Shown here one piece after another: positions 20,231 through 28,694 of a stretch of 29,969 nucleotides of DNA (position 1 is the first letter of the stretch; each line of letters starts with the position of its first letter). Location: positions 1-29,969 of the forward strand of contig JBAWAP010000391.1 in NCBI GenBank assembly GCA_049589355.1, written 5' to 3'. The notes beneath the pieces were generated by a model, which was not told where the DNA came from, ran no database searches, and saw only the letters and a list, made by a program, of their open reading frames with translations. The DNA comes from JBAWAP01 sp049589355. GTDB lineage: Bacteria > Chloroflexota > Anaerolineae > VGOG01. Both the position numbers and the translations under genes were made by a program.

Positions 20231-21729
20231 GTGACATCCGGGTAGCCAGTGCAATTCTGGATGACCTGAACAGGGCTCAGACCCTGGTGGTGCTGCGCTC
20301 TGTCTATCCCGATCTGGATGAGAACACGGATCTCATCTATGCTGCCGGCGGTTCAGCTATGATTGTTCTGCCGAACGAAACGACAGCAGATCAGGCCATT
20401 CGGGCTGTGGAACAACTCTACCGGCGCGAGACGGTTATCGCCACGATCACCGGTGAGAAGGTGCCTATCTCCGAGGAAGAGCTCCGGAGCAATTTCGGCA
20501 GCAAAGCAAGACAGGTGGGGCACCGACTGCGGCAGCGCAAGGGCAGCAGGGGAAGAGGGCGAACCTTGCCTGTGGCCCCGTACATGCACTTCTGCGATGC
20601 GTGTTCTCAGCACCCGGCGGCGTACTTGGATGGGGAGGAGTTGATCTGCCGCGCCTGTGAGATCAAACGCCGCCCTGAGGCCAGGGAAGCTCGTCGAGGA
20701 CTGTGGCAGAAGCTGATTCAGGTGACGGATGCGTGTCCCGCCAAACCGCCCGCCGAATGGGAGGACTTGTTCCAAGGCACGCTAGGCAAGAGATGGCATT
20801 TCCAGCACCGCCCACCTGCTGACTTTGGCGACATTGGCGACGCTGCTCGCCGTAAAGGATACATCGCCCTCATCTACGCTGATGGCAACAATGTGGGGCG
20901 TGTGTTGGAAAGGTTGCCGACTCAGATGGATTACCACTTCTTTTCTGAGAACGTGGACGACCTGTTGCTGCGAGTGACATACAAGGCGCTCATGGAGCAG
21001 GTGCAGAAACAGCCCGACCAGTCGTTGTTTGAGGTACTGATGGTCGGCGGAGACGATCTGATGTTGGTCACAACGGCCGATATCGCTCTTGACGTGGCGC
21101 TGGCGCTGATGCGTGACTTCGAAGCGTATTCTGCTCCGCTGATGTCTCCTCACGGTGAAGAACCTTTGTCACTCGGCACGGGAATCGTTATTGCTCAGAG
21201 CAGCTTTCCCATCGCTGCAATGCAAGACTTGGCGACAGCGCTGCAAAAACGTGCCAAGAGGCGGAGCTTCGAGGCCGGTGGTGTTGGTGCGATCGATTTC
21301 ATGGTGGTGACAGCCGCTGGTAGCCAGGGGTTGGACCGCCTGCGGGAAGAGATCTTAACCGAGCATGGATTTGCCTTCCCGCCTGCTGATGAACGATCAT
21401 ATCGGCTCACTCAGCGTCCATACATTGTGGAGGATCTGGCTGACCTCATAGAACGGGGGCGGGCTCTCAAACGCAGTGGTTTTCCCACTACACAGCTTCA
21501 GGCGATGTACGAAGCACTGTTCCGCTCACCGACTGCTGCGCAATTGACCGCAATTCAGGTAATAGGCCGGGCTCGGCGGTCTGCCGACATCAATAAGGAT
21601 CATAGACGACTCTTGTTAGACTTTTTCTATCGTTTTGGGGCGATGCCCGTCCCTCCTTGGCGAGATCAGGAGACTGAGGGTCGGGACAGTGCCCTGGGCG
21701 ATCTGATCGAGATCTACCCGTTCATCTGA
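20161..21729 (+). CDS. cas10: Cas10 signalling subunit without HD domain (type III)
   Basis: A 522-residue, short Cas10. Cas10 is the large subunit of type III complexes and, on binding target RNA, makes cyclic oligoadenylates with its palm domain. The start FDTDRIKEYLFAT and the degenerate first palm (YAAGGSAM, about 60-67) fit the family. A zinc ribbon has Cys145/148 and Cys163/166. The catalytic palm has YADGNNVG (Asp241) and an intact GGDD at 296-299. The N-terminal HD nuclease domain is missing, so DNA cleavage by Cas10 is unlikely while cyclic nucleotide synthesis should remain. An AGGGAGG ribosome site precedes the ATG. It heads a run of RAMP genes with mostly overlapping ends, arranged like type III-D. 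Confidence 0.9.
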   Translation: MSRQLVSFDTDRIKEYLFATPALSDIRVASAILDDLNRAQTLVVLRSVYPDLDENTDLIYAAGGSAMIVLPNETTADQAIRAVEQLYRRETVIATITGEKVPISEEELRSNFGSKARQVGHRLRQRKGSRGRGRTLPVAPYMHFCDACSQHPAAYLDGEELICRACEIKRRPEAREARRGLWQKLIQVTDACPAKPPAEWEDLFQGTLGKRWHFQHRPPADFGDIGDAARRKGYIALIYADGNNVGRVLERLPTQMDYHFFSENVDDLLLRVTYKALMEQVQKQPDQSLFEVLMVGGDDLMLVTTADIALDVALALMRDFEAYSAPLMSPHGEEPLSLGTGIVIAQSSFPIAAMQDLATALQKRAKRRSFEAGGVGAIDFMVVTAAGSQGLDRLREEILTEHGFAFPPADERSYRLTQRPYIVEDLADLIERGRALKRSGFPTTQLQAMYEALFRSPTAAQLTAIQVIGRARRSADINKDHRRLLLDFFYRFGAMPVPPWRDQETEGRDSALGDLIEIYPFI

Positions 21730-21746
21730 TAAATGGGGAGGCACAT

Positions 21747-22481
21747 ATGCCAGCAGCAAAGATCGAGATTGAGCCTATAGCTATCATGTTGACTGGACCA
21801 TTGCACGTCGGCGCAGGATATGCCAGGGGCCTCATTGACAGAGCGGTCGTGCGGGATGGCCGAGGCCAGGTTTACATCCCAGGGTCCAGCCTGAAAGGGA
21901 AGGCGCGCGAGGCTTGTGAGAGGTTGGCCAGGCGCTGTGGTCTGGCCGTCTGCGAACCACCTTACCCCGCGGGCATGTGTGGCACGCGAGGTGGCCCGTG
22001 CATCATATGCCGAATCTTTGGCACGCCTGGTGGCCGACCGGACGAAACCTTCGGGCTCCACTGGGACAACGCCTACTTGACACCGCAGTGGGTGCAGGCT
22101 GGCCCCAGGCTTGGCCTGAGCTACGCGCGCACCCAGGTATCCATGAGCCAGCGCCGTGGTGTGGGGCAGGAAGGATTGCTGTTCACCGATGAGTTTGCTG
22201 CCGAGGGGCTGACCTTCCAAACACGCATTAGTGGTCACCTCAACCTCACAGCCATGCTGGGTGAACCAGGACGGTACTACGAACTCATTCTGCTACTGGG
22301 CGGACTGCGGCTTGTGGAGACGCTAGGTGGCAGCACCAGCCGCGGAGCCGGGCGGTGCAAAATTGAACTACCACCCTCTGTCGTCATCACATGGACCGAA
22401 GCCCTCTTGGTAGACGACATGGTGGACAAAGTGAGTTTACTGGACCTATATGCAGAAGAGAGGGCGGAAGGAGGGGTGTGA
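21747..22481 (+). CDS. Cas7-like RAMP (Csm3-type backbone subunit)
   Basis: A 244-residue RAMP. Cas7 subunits line the crRNA and, in type III, cut bound target RNA every 6 nt using an aspartate. The glycine-rich YIPGSSLKGKAREA motif is at about residues 43-56, preceded by LIDRAVVRD whose Asp31 fits the Csm3 catalytic position. A cysteine cluster (CGTRGGPCIICRIFG, about 76-90) probably binds zinc, and TSRGAGRCK is near the C terminus. Ribosome site GGGGAGG precedes the start. The stop overlaps csx10 by one base. It is the shortest Cas7-like protein here and probably a repeated or single backbone unit next to Cas10. Confidence 0.85.
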   Translation: MPAAKIEIEPIAIMLTGPLHVGAGYARGLIDRAVVRDGRGQVYIPGSSLKGKAREACERLARRCGLAVCEPPYPAGMCGTRGGPCIICRIFGTPGGRPDETFGLHWDNAYLTPQWVQAGPRLGLSYARTQVSMSQRRGVGQEGLLFTDEFAAEGLTFQTRISGHLNLTAMLGEPGRYYELILLLGGLRLVETLGGSTSRGAGRCKIELPPSVVITWTEALLVDDMVDKVSLLDLYAEERAEGGV

Positions 22482-23665
22482 TGGAACTAGAGTTGATCCT
22501 GCGAACTGAAGCGCCCTTGGCCTTACGAGCCACCAGAACCAGTGAGCAGTTCACCGCCACACTAACGCATATCCCTGGCACCACTTTGCGCGGGGCGCTA
22601 GCAATGGAGTACCTGCGGGCTGGCGGCGAGCCGACAGATGCTCATTTTGCGGCGCTCTTCCTGACCGATGCTATCTCTTTTGGCCCCCTCTTTCCCTCGA
22701 CGGAGGTTCACGCAGGGCGGCCCCTACCCGCCAGCGCTGTGGCCTGTAAACGTTTCGGTGCCAGGCACCCGGCTAGTGTGGGTGACGCACTCTTGCGGCT
22801 AGAGTTGGCTTGCATCACCCAGTCTCTGGATCCGCTCGATGATTGGCAGTACTGCCCGGATTGTCGGAAAGAGTACCCCGATCGCCCTCCTAATACCCGA
22901 GACCGGCTGAGCGGCTACTGCCTAGACGGCGGCGACTTCCACAAATTGGAACCATCCACCCGGATGCTCACAGGTGTAGGGATGAGCCGAGCAACCGGCA
23001 CGGCTGCTCACCGCCTGCTCTTCTCCATGGAGGCTCTCGAGGAAGGCCAGTGGTTTCGGGGCCGGGTCCGCCTGCATGGCGACACTACTGAAGAATTGGC
23101 AGATCGACTAACAGCACTGGCGCCCTCTAGTAGTGACTTGCGACTGGGCGCGGCTCGCAGCCGAGGCCGAGGGCGACTGAAGGTCGTAGGCTGGCGTCAA
23201 GTCGAGCCCAAAGGACCGCCTTTGGTTGATAGGTGGGAAGCGCTCAACGCAAGTATCCGGCACCTATGGGCAGACTATGGAATGGAGCCAGATGGTGAGT
23301 ACTTCACCTTGACCATGGAGAGCCCTCTTGTCCTGCGTGACGGCTGTCTGCGCCCTCTACGCCCTGACCAGTTGAGTGCGGAGGCGTTGGGATTGCCGGC
23401 CGAGATCGAGAGGCGACATGTTCTGCTCGGAGAGGTTATTCTGCAGGGTTGGAACGCCGCCTGGCGCCTGCCCAAAGGGGACGCGCCAGCCATTGGTGCT
23501 GGTGCCGTGCTGCTGTTCCGAGTGCCAGCCGACGTACGCGAAGATGTGCTGGCCCGGCTGGCTGAAATGGAGGCGGCAGGGTTAGGCGAACGACGAAATG
23601 AAGGTTTGGGACGGGTTCGGATTTGTGACCCGTTCCACTATAGCTTTGAGGAGGCGGCACGATGA
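22481..23665 (+). CDS. csx10: Csx10-family RAMP (Cas5-like subunit of type III-D)
   Basis: A 394-residue RAMP. Csx10 is the type III-D marker, a Cas5-like protein that caps the crRNA 5' handle. It opens with a RAMP strand (ELILRTEAPLALRATR), then IPGTTLRGALAMEYLR at about 31-46 as the G-loop. A cysteine pair CPDC occurs near 126, and LGAARSRGRGRLKV near 220-235 is a second RAMP-like glycine loop. A C-terminal LGERRNEGLGRVRI gives a third glycine-rich loop, as expected of a two-RAMP fold. The start at 22481 overlaps the previous stop (TGATGG). It overlaps the first small-subunit gene by 4 nt. Confidence 0.82.
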   Translation: MELELILRTEAPLALRATRTSEQFTATLTHIPGTTLRGALAMEYLRAGGEPTDAHFAALFLTDAISFGPLFPSTEVHAGRPLPASAVACKRFGARHPASVGDALLRLELACITQSLDPLDDWQYCPDCRKEYPDRPPNTRDRLSGYCLDGGDFHKLEPSTRMLTGVGMSRATGTAAHRLLFSMEALEEGQWFRGRVRLHGDTTEELADRLTALAPSSSDLRLGAARSRGRGRLKVVGWRQVEPKGPPLVDRWEALNASIRHLWADYGMEPDGEYFTLTMESPLVLRDGCLRPLRPDQLSAEALGLPAEIERRHVLLGEVILQGWNAAWRLPKGDAPAIGAGAVLLFRVPADVREDVLARLAEMEAAGLGERRNEGLGRVRICDPFHYSFEEAAR

Positions 23666-24111
23666 ATGAGTTGACTAGAGAGCAACAAGAACGGCTGGCG
23701 CGTCACGCCATCCAGCGGGCTGTGGCCAGGGAGAGCGATCGTTTCTTCGACAGGGCACAGTCCCCAGCCGAGAAGCTACGCGCAGCCGACCTGGACAGAG
23801 CACAGGTGCACGGCCTAGAGAATATCGCTTACAGCACTGATCGGCTGTCAGACATCTATGATTTTCTAAAGAAGCAGACAGGCCGGCCAGGCAAACTAGG
23901 CGAGAAGTGGCAATATGAAAACGTAGGACCAGACCTGCTGAGCGCCTTGGGCAGCCTTAGCAGAGAAGCAAACCAGATTGCCACCACTGTGAGGGCCGAA
24001 TATCCGGAAGCCATTGATGATGATGCTGCACGTCGGATTCACCTGGAACTCTGCCGTGAGTATCTCAAACATGTGGCAGCCCACTACCAGTACGGTGAGG
24101 CAGTGCAATGA
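23662..24111 (+). CDS. Small helical protein, candidate Cas11-like subunit (paralogue A)
   Basis: A 149-residue, mainly helical protein without catalytic motifs. Size and place between csx10 and cas7 genes match the small subunit (Cas11/Csm2-like) of type III complexes, which lines the inner face of the complex along the target RNA. The stretch RAQVHGLENIAYSTD, the WQYENVGPDLLSALGSL helix and the C-terminal LCREYLKHVAAHY align with the next gene in the same order, so the two are paralogues. It overlaps both neighbours by 4 nt. The role is inferred from position; no family is recognised from sequence alone. Confidence 0.62.
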   Translation: MNELTREQQERLARHAIQRAVARESDRFFDRAQSPAEKLRAADLDRAQVHGLENIAYSTDRLSDIYDFLKKQTGRPGKLGEKWQYENVGPDLLSALGSLSREANQIATTVRAEYPEAIDDDAARRIHLELCREYLKHVAAHYQYGEAVQ

Positions 24112-24578
24112 GCGAAGAGAAGAAAGTGCCTGCAGATGTTAAGCAAGCGCTAAACCGACTGGTGACGATCTGGAGCGACGGCGAGGGGTACCGGCAGGCG
24201 GCGGCCCTGGCCGAGTCTCATAGCCATCTTCTGCCCAAGTCAGTGACCCACGCGCAATTGAATGGCCTACGCAACATCGTGGGCGTGGCCCCAGATGCCA
24301 AAACAGTCAAGATGTTCACCGACAATCAAAGGGACAAAGCACACCGGCGTGACGATCTAGAGATGCGCGACTATTGGGCTGAAGTGGGCACAGCCCTAGC
24401 CAGGCTTAGTGAATCGGTGCAGGTATTATGGGCAGAGGCTGGAGGCGAAGAAGTGGAGCTATCGAATAAGGAAGCGAAGGCAGCACGGGCTCAGCTCCAC
24501 GTGCGTCTCATGAGAGCCTTCGTGCAGCATCTCGTGGCACATAGTTTATACTTGCCTGCTACTGAAGGAGGGAGTTAA
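24108..24578 (+). CDS. Small helical protein, candidate Cas11-like subunit (paralogue B)
   Basis: A 156-residue helical protein, paralogous to the gene before it. HAQLNGLRNIVGVAP matches RAQVHGLENIAYST, DYWAEVGTALARLSES matches YENVGPDLLSALGSLS, and LMRAFVQHLVAHSLY matches LCREYLKHVAAHYQY. It carries a charged central segment (DNQRDKAHRRDDLEMRD). Tandem diverged small subunits suggest two distinct positions in the complex filament rather than one repeated subunit. The ribosome site for the following cas7 gene (GGAGGGAG) lies in its last codons. Confidence 0.6.
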   Translation: MSEEKKVPADVKQALNRLVTIWSDGEGYRQAAALAESHSHLLPKSVTHAQLNGLRNIVGVAPDAKTVKMFTDNQRDKAHRRDDLEMRDYWAEVGTALARLSESVQVLWAEAGGEEVELSNKEAKAARAQLHVRLMRAFVQHLVAHSLYLPATEGGS

Positions 24579-25490
24579 ATGCTGGATTACAGACAACTTG
24601 AGTCTCGCTATCGCTTCAGCGGGATCTTGACCATGGAAACGGCACTGCATATCGGTACTGGCGGCCAGGTCTCGACGGTGACTGACAGCCCTGTTCTGCG
24701 GGACGCCGCCGGACGGCCCTTCATTCCTGGCTCTTCTCTGAAGGGTGCTTTTAGAGCCACCGTGGCTCGCATTGTCGCCAGCCTTGGCATGAATGCTTGC
24801 GATCCCTTTGGCGGTGATGACTTTTGCCTTAGCCCGCAGAACGGCCCCAGAGAGGAGGACTATCGGGCGATACGCAGCTATCTGGGGAGGACAATCCCGG
24901 CATCAGATGGCGGTCCAGATGCTGAGAGGGCGAGGCAAGCGTTGGCCAACCTGAACCATCCTGGATGGACGGGCGAGGAGATCACCGAGGATCATTTGCT
25001 GATCTTACTAGACGAATGGCTATGTCCAGTATGCAAGGTGTTTGGGTCACCATACTGGGCTGCCCGAGCTCGCTTTGACGATCTGTCGGTGGTGGAGCCG
25101 TGGCTGGACGTGACCGAAATCAGGGACGGCGTAGGCATCGATCGAGACTCGGAGCGTGCCATTGACAGGATCAAGTTTGACTTCGAAGTGGTGCCGGCCG
25201 GGACGGCTTTCAGCTTCGGACTGACGGTCGAGAATCCTTCAGATCAAGATCTGGGTTTGGTAGCCATCGGGCTACGGGAGATGATAGAAGGGATGATCCG
25301 ACTGGGCGGCATTCGCTCTCGGGGACTGGGCCGTTGTACGCTAACGTTGGATCCTGTCCAAAAGCTGGACGCCAGTGACACTGTGGCGCTAACTGCCTAC
25401 TTGAGGGGGGAAACCCAGGGCGAGGCGATCCCAGTCGAGGCCTTTTTTACTGACGCCATTGATGGGCTACGCATAGGCCAGGAGGAATAG
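24579..25490 (+). CDS. Cas7-like RAMP with likely catalytic aspartate
   Basis: A 303-residue RAMP of the Csm3-like/SSO1426-related group. An N-terminal strand (FSGILTMETALHIGTGG) is followed by TDSPVLRDAAGRPFIPGSSLKGAFRA. Asp36 in TDSPVLRD is where Csm3 has its RNA-cutting aspartate. A CDPFGGDDFC loop, a CPVCKVFGS zinc-like pair near residue 150, VGIDRDSERA in the thumb region, and GGIRSRGLGRCTL as the C-terminal glycine loop follow. It starts right after the preceding stop. Of the RAMPs here this one and the 244-residue protein look most able to cut target RNA. Confidence 0.85.
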   Translation: MLDYRQLESRYRFSGILTMETALHIGTGGQVSTVTDSPVLRDAAGRPFIPGSSLKGAFRATVARIVASLGMNACDPFGGDDFCLSPQNGPREEDYRAIRSYLGRTIPASDGGPDAERARQALANLNHPGWTGEEITEDHLLILLDEWLCPVCKVFGSPYWAARARFDDLSVVEPWLDVTEIRDGVGIDRDSERAIDRIKFDFEVVPAGTAFSFGLTVENPSDQDLGLVAIGLREMIEGMIRLGGIRSRGLGRCTLTLDPVQKLDASDTVALTAYLRGETQGEAIPVEAFFTDAIDGLRIGQEE

Positions 25491-25493
25491 ACA

Positions 25494-26465
25494 ATGCTTA
25501 AGCAACTGGTTAATGAATGCTTGATCGAACTGGCTATCCGGCCAACGGGGCCGGTGCTGGTCAAATCGGGCCTGGAGACGGTAAGCGGGCCGAATATGGC
25601 TTTCGTACGCACCTGGCGTAATGGCGATCCCCAGGTCTACCTACCGGGGAGTTCTATCAAGGGTGTGCTACGGAGCCACGCCGAGCGCATCGCCCGCACC
25701 TTCGACGAGACCAAAGCCTGCGACCCCTTCAGCAAAGATGGCCCCACCATGTTCTGTGGGGAACGATTTCAGCAGCGCAATAAGCAATTCGACGAGAAGG
25801 TAGAGAATCAGGAAGTCTACGCCAGCTCTTGCCCCATCTGCCGTCTCTTTGGCTCTACCTGGTTTGGCGGGCGGCTAGCCACTGCGGATGCCTACGCTGA
25901 AGGAACACCACCACGCCCGGAGCAGCGGGATGGCGTAGGGATTGATAGGTTCACCGGCGGCGCGGCTCACGGTGCGAAATTCGAATTGGAGGTGATCACC
26001 GGCGGGACGTTTACGACCTCGCTTCACATCCGCAACTTCGAACTGTGGCAGTTGGGATTAGTAGGTTTCCTGCTCCAAGACCTGAAAGACGGGCTGATCC
26101 GCGTGGGCATGGGCAAGAGCCGGGGCCTGGGTGCAGTAAAAGGCGAGGTGCGCTCGGTGCGAGTGGACTTCTTGGGGCCACAGGCACCCAAGCTTGCCGA
26201 TGGGCAGTTGACGCTAAAGGGAATGGGCGAGATGGTGCCGGAGGAGATGGCGAGAGCCTACGGCATGACCCGCCCAGACGTAGTCAGTGTCCCCTTCGGC
26301 AGGGAACTGCGCAGCGACCTGGGGCGGATCCGCACCACGGCCGTCTTCCCCGGCGAAAGCTTCCCCTGGGTCGAGGTGGCTCCGCGCTGGGTGGACTACG
26401 TTGAGGCGTACGCAACCAGGCCGGAGATGCGGCCCAGTAGATTCGCCAGGAGAGATGAGCAATGA
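25494..26465 (+). CDS. Cas7-like RAMP, probable non-cutting variant
   Basis: A 323-residue RAMP close in plan to the preceding gene. It has YLPGSSIKGVLRSHAERIAR at about 45-65, CDPFSKDGPTMFC, CPICRLFGS near 117, VGIDRFTGGAAHGAKFEL in the thumb and GMGKSRGLGAVKG as the C-terminal glycine loop. Where the neighbour has TDSPVLRD this protein has SGPNMAFVRT, so the expected catalytic aspartate is not seen. A C-terminal extension of about 100 residues (from VDFLGPQ onward) is absent from simple Csm3. GGAGG precedes the ATG. It overlaps csx19 by 4 nt. Confidence 0.82.
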   Translation: MLKQLVNECLIELAIRPTGPVLVKSGLETVSGPNMAFVRTWRNGDPQVYLPGSSIKGVLRSHAERIARTFDETKACDPFSKDGPTMFCGERFQQRNKQFDEKVENQEVYASSCPICRLFGSTWFGGRLATADAYAEGTPPRPEQRDGVGIDRFTGGAAHGAKFELEVITGGTFTTSLHIRNFELWQLGLVGFLLQDLKDGLIRVGMGKSRGLGAVKGEVRSVRVDFLGPQAPKLADGQLTLKGMGEMVPEEMARAYGMTRPDVVSVPFGRELRSDLGRIRTTAVFPGESFPWVEVAPRWVDYVEAYATRPEMRPSRFARRDEQ

Positions 26466-26932
26466 ACAGAGCTGTCTACGCAGGTGATTTGACCGCAGCT
26501 CAGTTGACCGACCTGGTAACCTCCCTGCGGCCGGAGGCCCCCCATGCTGTCCTGGAAAGGGTGGACGATATCACTTTTCCCGGCCCGGCAGATCCTCTGG
26601 ACCCAACTGCTTGGGACGAGGGGCGCATTTTCGGGCCTGGGCTGGAGTTACATTGGGTTCAACAGGGAGGGGGCTTTCGCGCCGTGCTTACGCGGGAGGA
26701 TGGCGGGGATGGGGCCGGGCTCCAGCAGATCGAAACGTTAACTGAATACGAGCGAGAGGAACACTCCTATTACCTGTGGGGCGAGGACGACCGGCGCATT
26801 GGAAGGTTGCTGGGTTATCGGTCCATCCCTGGCGGGGGGCGGGCTCAGGTGGTGGTGGCTGAGTTTTACGACGATGCCGGTGAACTGCGGCACTGGAGGT
26901 ATGTGCGCTTCAAGCGGGAGGGCGACAAATGA
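26462..26932 (+). CDS. csx19: Csx19-like type III-D accessory protein
   Basis: A 156-residue, strand-rich protein with no RAMP glycine loop. The EGRIFGPGLELHWVQQGGGFRAVL stretch (residues about 53-77) and the late VVVAEFYDDAGELRHWRYVRF resemble the Csx19 family, small proteins found in type III-D operons whose function is little known. Position between two RAMP genes, with 4-nt overlaps on both sides, is where csx19 normally lies. Csx19 has been seen as part of III-D effector complexes, so a structural role is likely. No catalytic motif is visible. Confidence 0.65.
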   Translation: MNRAVYAGDLTAAQLTDLVTSLRPEAPHAVLERVDDITFPGPADPLDPTAWDEGRIFGPGLELHWVQQGGGFRAVLTREDGGDGAGLQQIETLTEYEREEHSYYLWGEDDRRIGRLLGYRSIPGGGRAQVVVAEFYDDAGELRHWRYVRFKREGDK

Positions 26933-27987
26933 GCGAGCGAGAACGAGTAGATCCCTACGGCTTTGTGCGGTTGGTAGGCGAGCCTGAGCGGCTGCCGGCC
27001 ATCCCGCATCATAGATTCCAAGGCTACAGTGGTCGGCTTCACTGCCGTCTAACAGCAAAGACGCCTCTCTTCGTGTACGACCCTGGCTTCGTCCGCTTGG
27101 TCGGTGCCGGACATGAGCAAGCCCATTTCCCCGTGCGGGCGGGCACAGCCATCATCCCTGGCAGCTCGCTCAAAGGCGTCATCCGCAGCGTGGCTGAGGC
27201 GGTGGAAGCGAGTTGTTTCACCCTGTTTGGCGAGCGCGGCTACCGAGGTAGCGGCATCACGAGTGGGCTGTTCCTGCGGGCCGACCTACCAGAGGCGTTC
27301 AGGCATTGTAGCGATTGGCGTAGGCTTTGCCCAGCCTGCCGGCTTTTCGGCTCGCTCCAGCACGGAATGGTTCACGCCGGCAAGGTGAGCATTGGCGACG
27401 CCACTGCGCCCAAGGGTAGCTACGAGCTCATGGACTTTATCACACTAGATGTGCTCAGCACCCCCAAGCCGGAGGCCCGACCGGCTGCCTATACTGTTGA
27501 GAAGAGAGGCAAAAACGTGGTGCTTGGCCGCAAGTTGTACCGTCACCGGCCGGATGGTGTGCTGCAGCGAGTTGGTCAGAAGAAGGACCACCAGAATAAG
27601 ACCGTACAGCCAGTAGCGCCAGGAGCAACCTTCAACTTCGAGGTGGAGTACAACAACCTGCGGGAGAGCGAATTGCGTCTGTTGCTCTACGCGCTAGCCC
27701 TAGAGCCCGGGCTGTGCCACAAAGTGGGTTTGGGCAAGCCCATTGGCCTGGGCAGTGCCCAGATAGAGATCCTGGGATGGGAGCGAATTGATCGAGCAGC
27801 CCGCTACCGAACGCTGGGCGGGGGTATAGAACCGCCGCTCACGGGCGCAGCGCTGGCAGCGGAGTTGGAGAAGTGGCTACGTCCCTACCGGGAGAGCCGT
27901 GCAGCTAACTTGGAAGACCTGCGCGAGCTATGGCGCTACGGCCACGACTACGATGTGCGATACCAGCCTCCAAAGCCCGCTTGGTAG
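26929..27987 (+). CDS. Large Cas7-like RAMP ending the III-D operon
   Basis: A 352-residue RAMP. The opening segment VDPYGFVRLVGEP is echoed by DPGFVRLVGAG near residue 55. The glycine loop AIIPGSSLKGVIRSVAEAV is at about 74-92, CPACRLFGS near 137 is the zinc-like pair, and KVGLGKPIGLGSAQIEIL near 265 is the C-terminal glycine loop. The plan matches the large RAMP family of III-D-type operons (TIGR03986-like), probably the 3'-end cap or an extra Cas7. Start overlaps csx19 (ATGA). After its stop there are 117 nt without recognisable features before the next gene. Confidence 0.75.
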   Translation: MSERERVDPYGFVRLVGEPERLPAIPHHRFQGYSGRLHCRLTAKTPLFVYDPGFVRLVGAGHEQAHFPVRAGTAIIPGSSLKGVIRSVAEAVEASCFTLFGERGYRGSGITSGLFLRADLPEAFRHCSDWRRLCPACRLFGSLQHGMVHAGKVSIGDATAPKGSYELMDFITLDVLSTPKPEARPAAYTVEKRGKNVVLGRKLYRHRPDGVLQRVGQKKDHQNKTVQPVAPGATFNFEVEYNNLRESELRLLLYALALEPGLCHKVGLGKPIGLGSAQIEILGWERIDRAARYRTLGGGIEPPLTGAALAAELEKWLRPYRESRAANLEDLRELWRYGHDYDVRYQPPKPAW

Positions 27988-28104
27988 GCCATGAGATCTG
28001 CGGTCAGCATAACTTTCCGTGTGGCACTCCTGGGCTCAAGCTACGGCGTTCACGCTAGCGGCGTCCAATACGGGGTGGACTGAACTACCAACAGAGGTGG
28101 CATC

Positions 28105-28611
28105 ATGGCTTGGTTGCCTGACAATGTTATGGAAATCGTGTTGGGGTTTATTGGACTCGCGTCGTTCCTGTATTCGGTCTGGCGCTTGGTGGTCCGTCGG
28201 TTTCTTTTCAATCTGCGATTGACCCAGATGGAGCGTCGTCTGTCGGCGCGACCTGTGGCCCTGGCGGTTGGCATTGGAAAAGACATCCAGGGCGCAGTTC
28301 GCCGTTATTTGAATGACAAGGAACTCCTGATTCCATTGGAGTCCTATCACCGGGCTCCGCCACCGATGAGCAATTTTGTTCCCAAGGGCGATTTTCCAGA
28401 GATCATTCGGGAGATGGAAGCTATCAAGCAAAGGATGATGAACCGAGGTGTGACGGAGCTGTATCTGTTCTACTATGGTCCGGTGACCTTGGCACAGGCT
28501 CTAGGGGTGGTGTTCCGCAACTTCGTTCACATCAAAGCCTACAACTATGTGAAGGATGGCTATGATCTAGAACTGATCATTGAGCGGGATGGGAGCATCT
28601 TCCAAGGATGA
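28105..28611 (+). CDS. Membrane-anchored single-module SAVED-like protein
   Basis: A 168-residue protein. Residues about 7-30 (VMEIVLGFIGLASFLYSVWRL core) form one hydrophobic helix followed by VRRRF-like positive charge, so a transmembrane segment with the rest in the cytoplasm is likely. From residue 50 the sequence opens VALAVGIGKDIQGAVRRYL and later has ELYLFYYGPVTLAQALG (about 118-134) and IKAYNYV. This order matches the best conserved half of SAVED domains, which bind cyclic oligonucleotides in CBASS and some type III systems. The usual two-half SAVED is longer, so this looks like a half domain. It lies just after the type III-D genes and before a relic CRISPR array. By analogy to the membrane CARF protein Cam1 it may alter the membrane on cyclic oligoadenylate binding, which is inference. 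Confidence 0.62.
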   Translation: MAWLPDNVMEIVLGFIGLASFLYSVWRLVVRRFLFNLRLTQMERRLSARPVALAVGIGKDIQGAVRRYLNDKELLIPLESYHRAPPPMSNFVPKGDFPEIIREMEAIKQRMMNRGVTELYLFYYGPVTLAQALGVVFRNFVHIKAYNYVKDGYDLELIIERDGSIFQG

Positions 28612-28694
28612 CCGGTGCACACGGCGTTCGGCCTGTCATGACTATGTTGACGAGCTTTCGTCTTCCTGACCGGAAACCGCTCTCCACACTTTAG

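Noticed and set aside
23275..23493. Small minus-strand frames within csx10 and other cas genes
   Set aside because: They have no ribosome sites or recognisable motifs and lie wholly inside well-supported cas genes.
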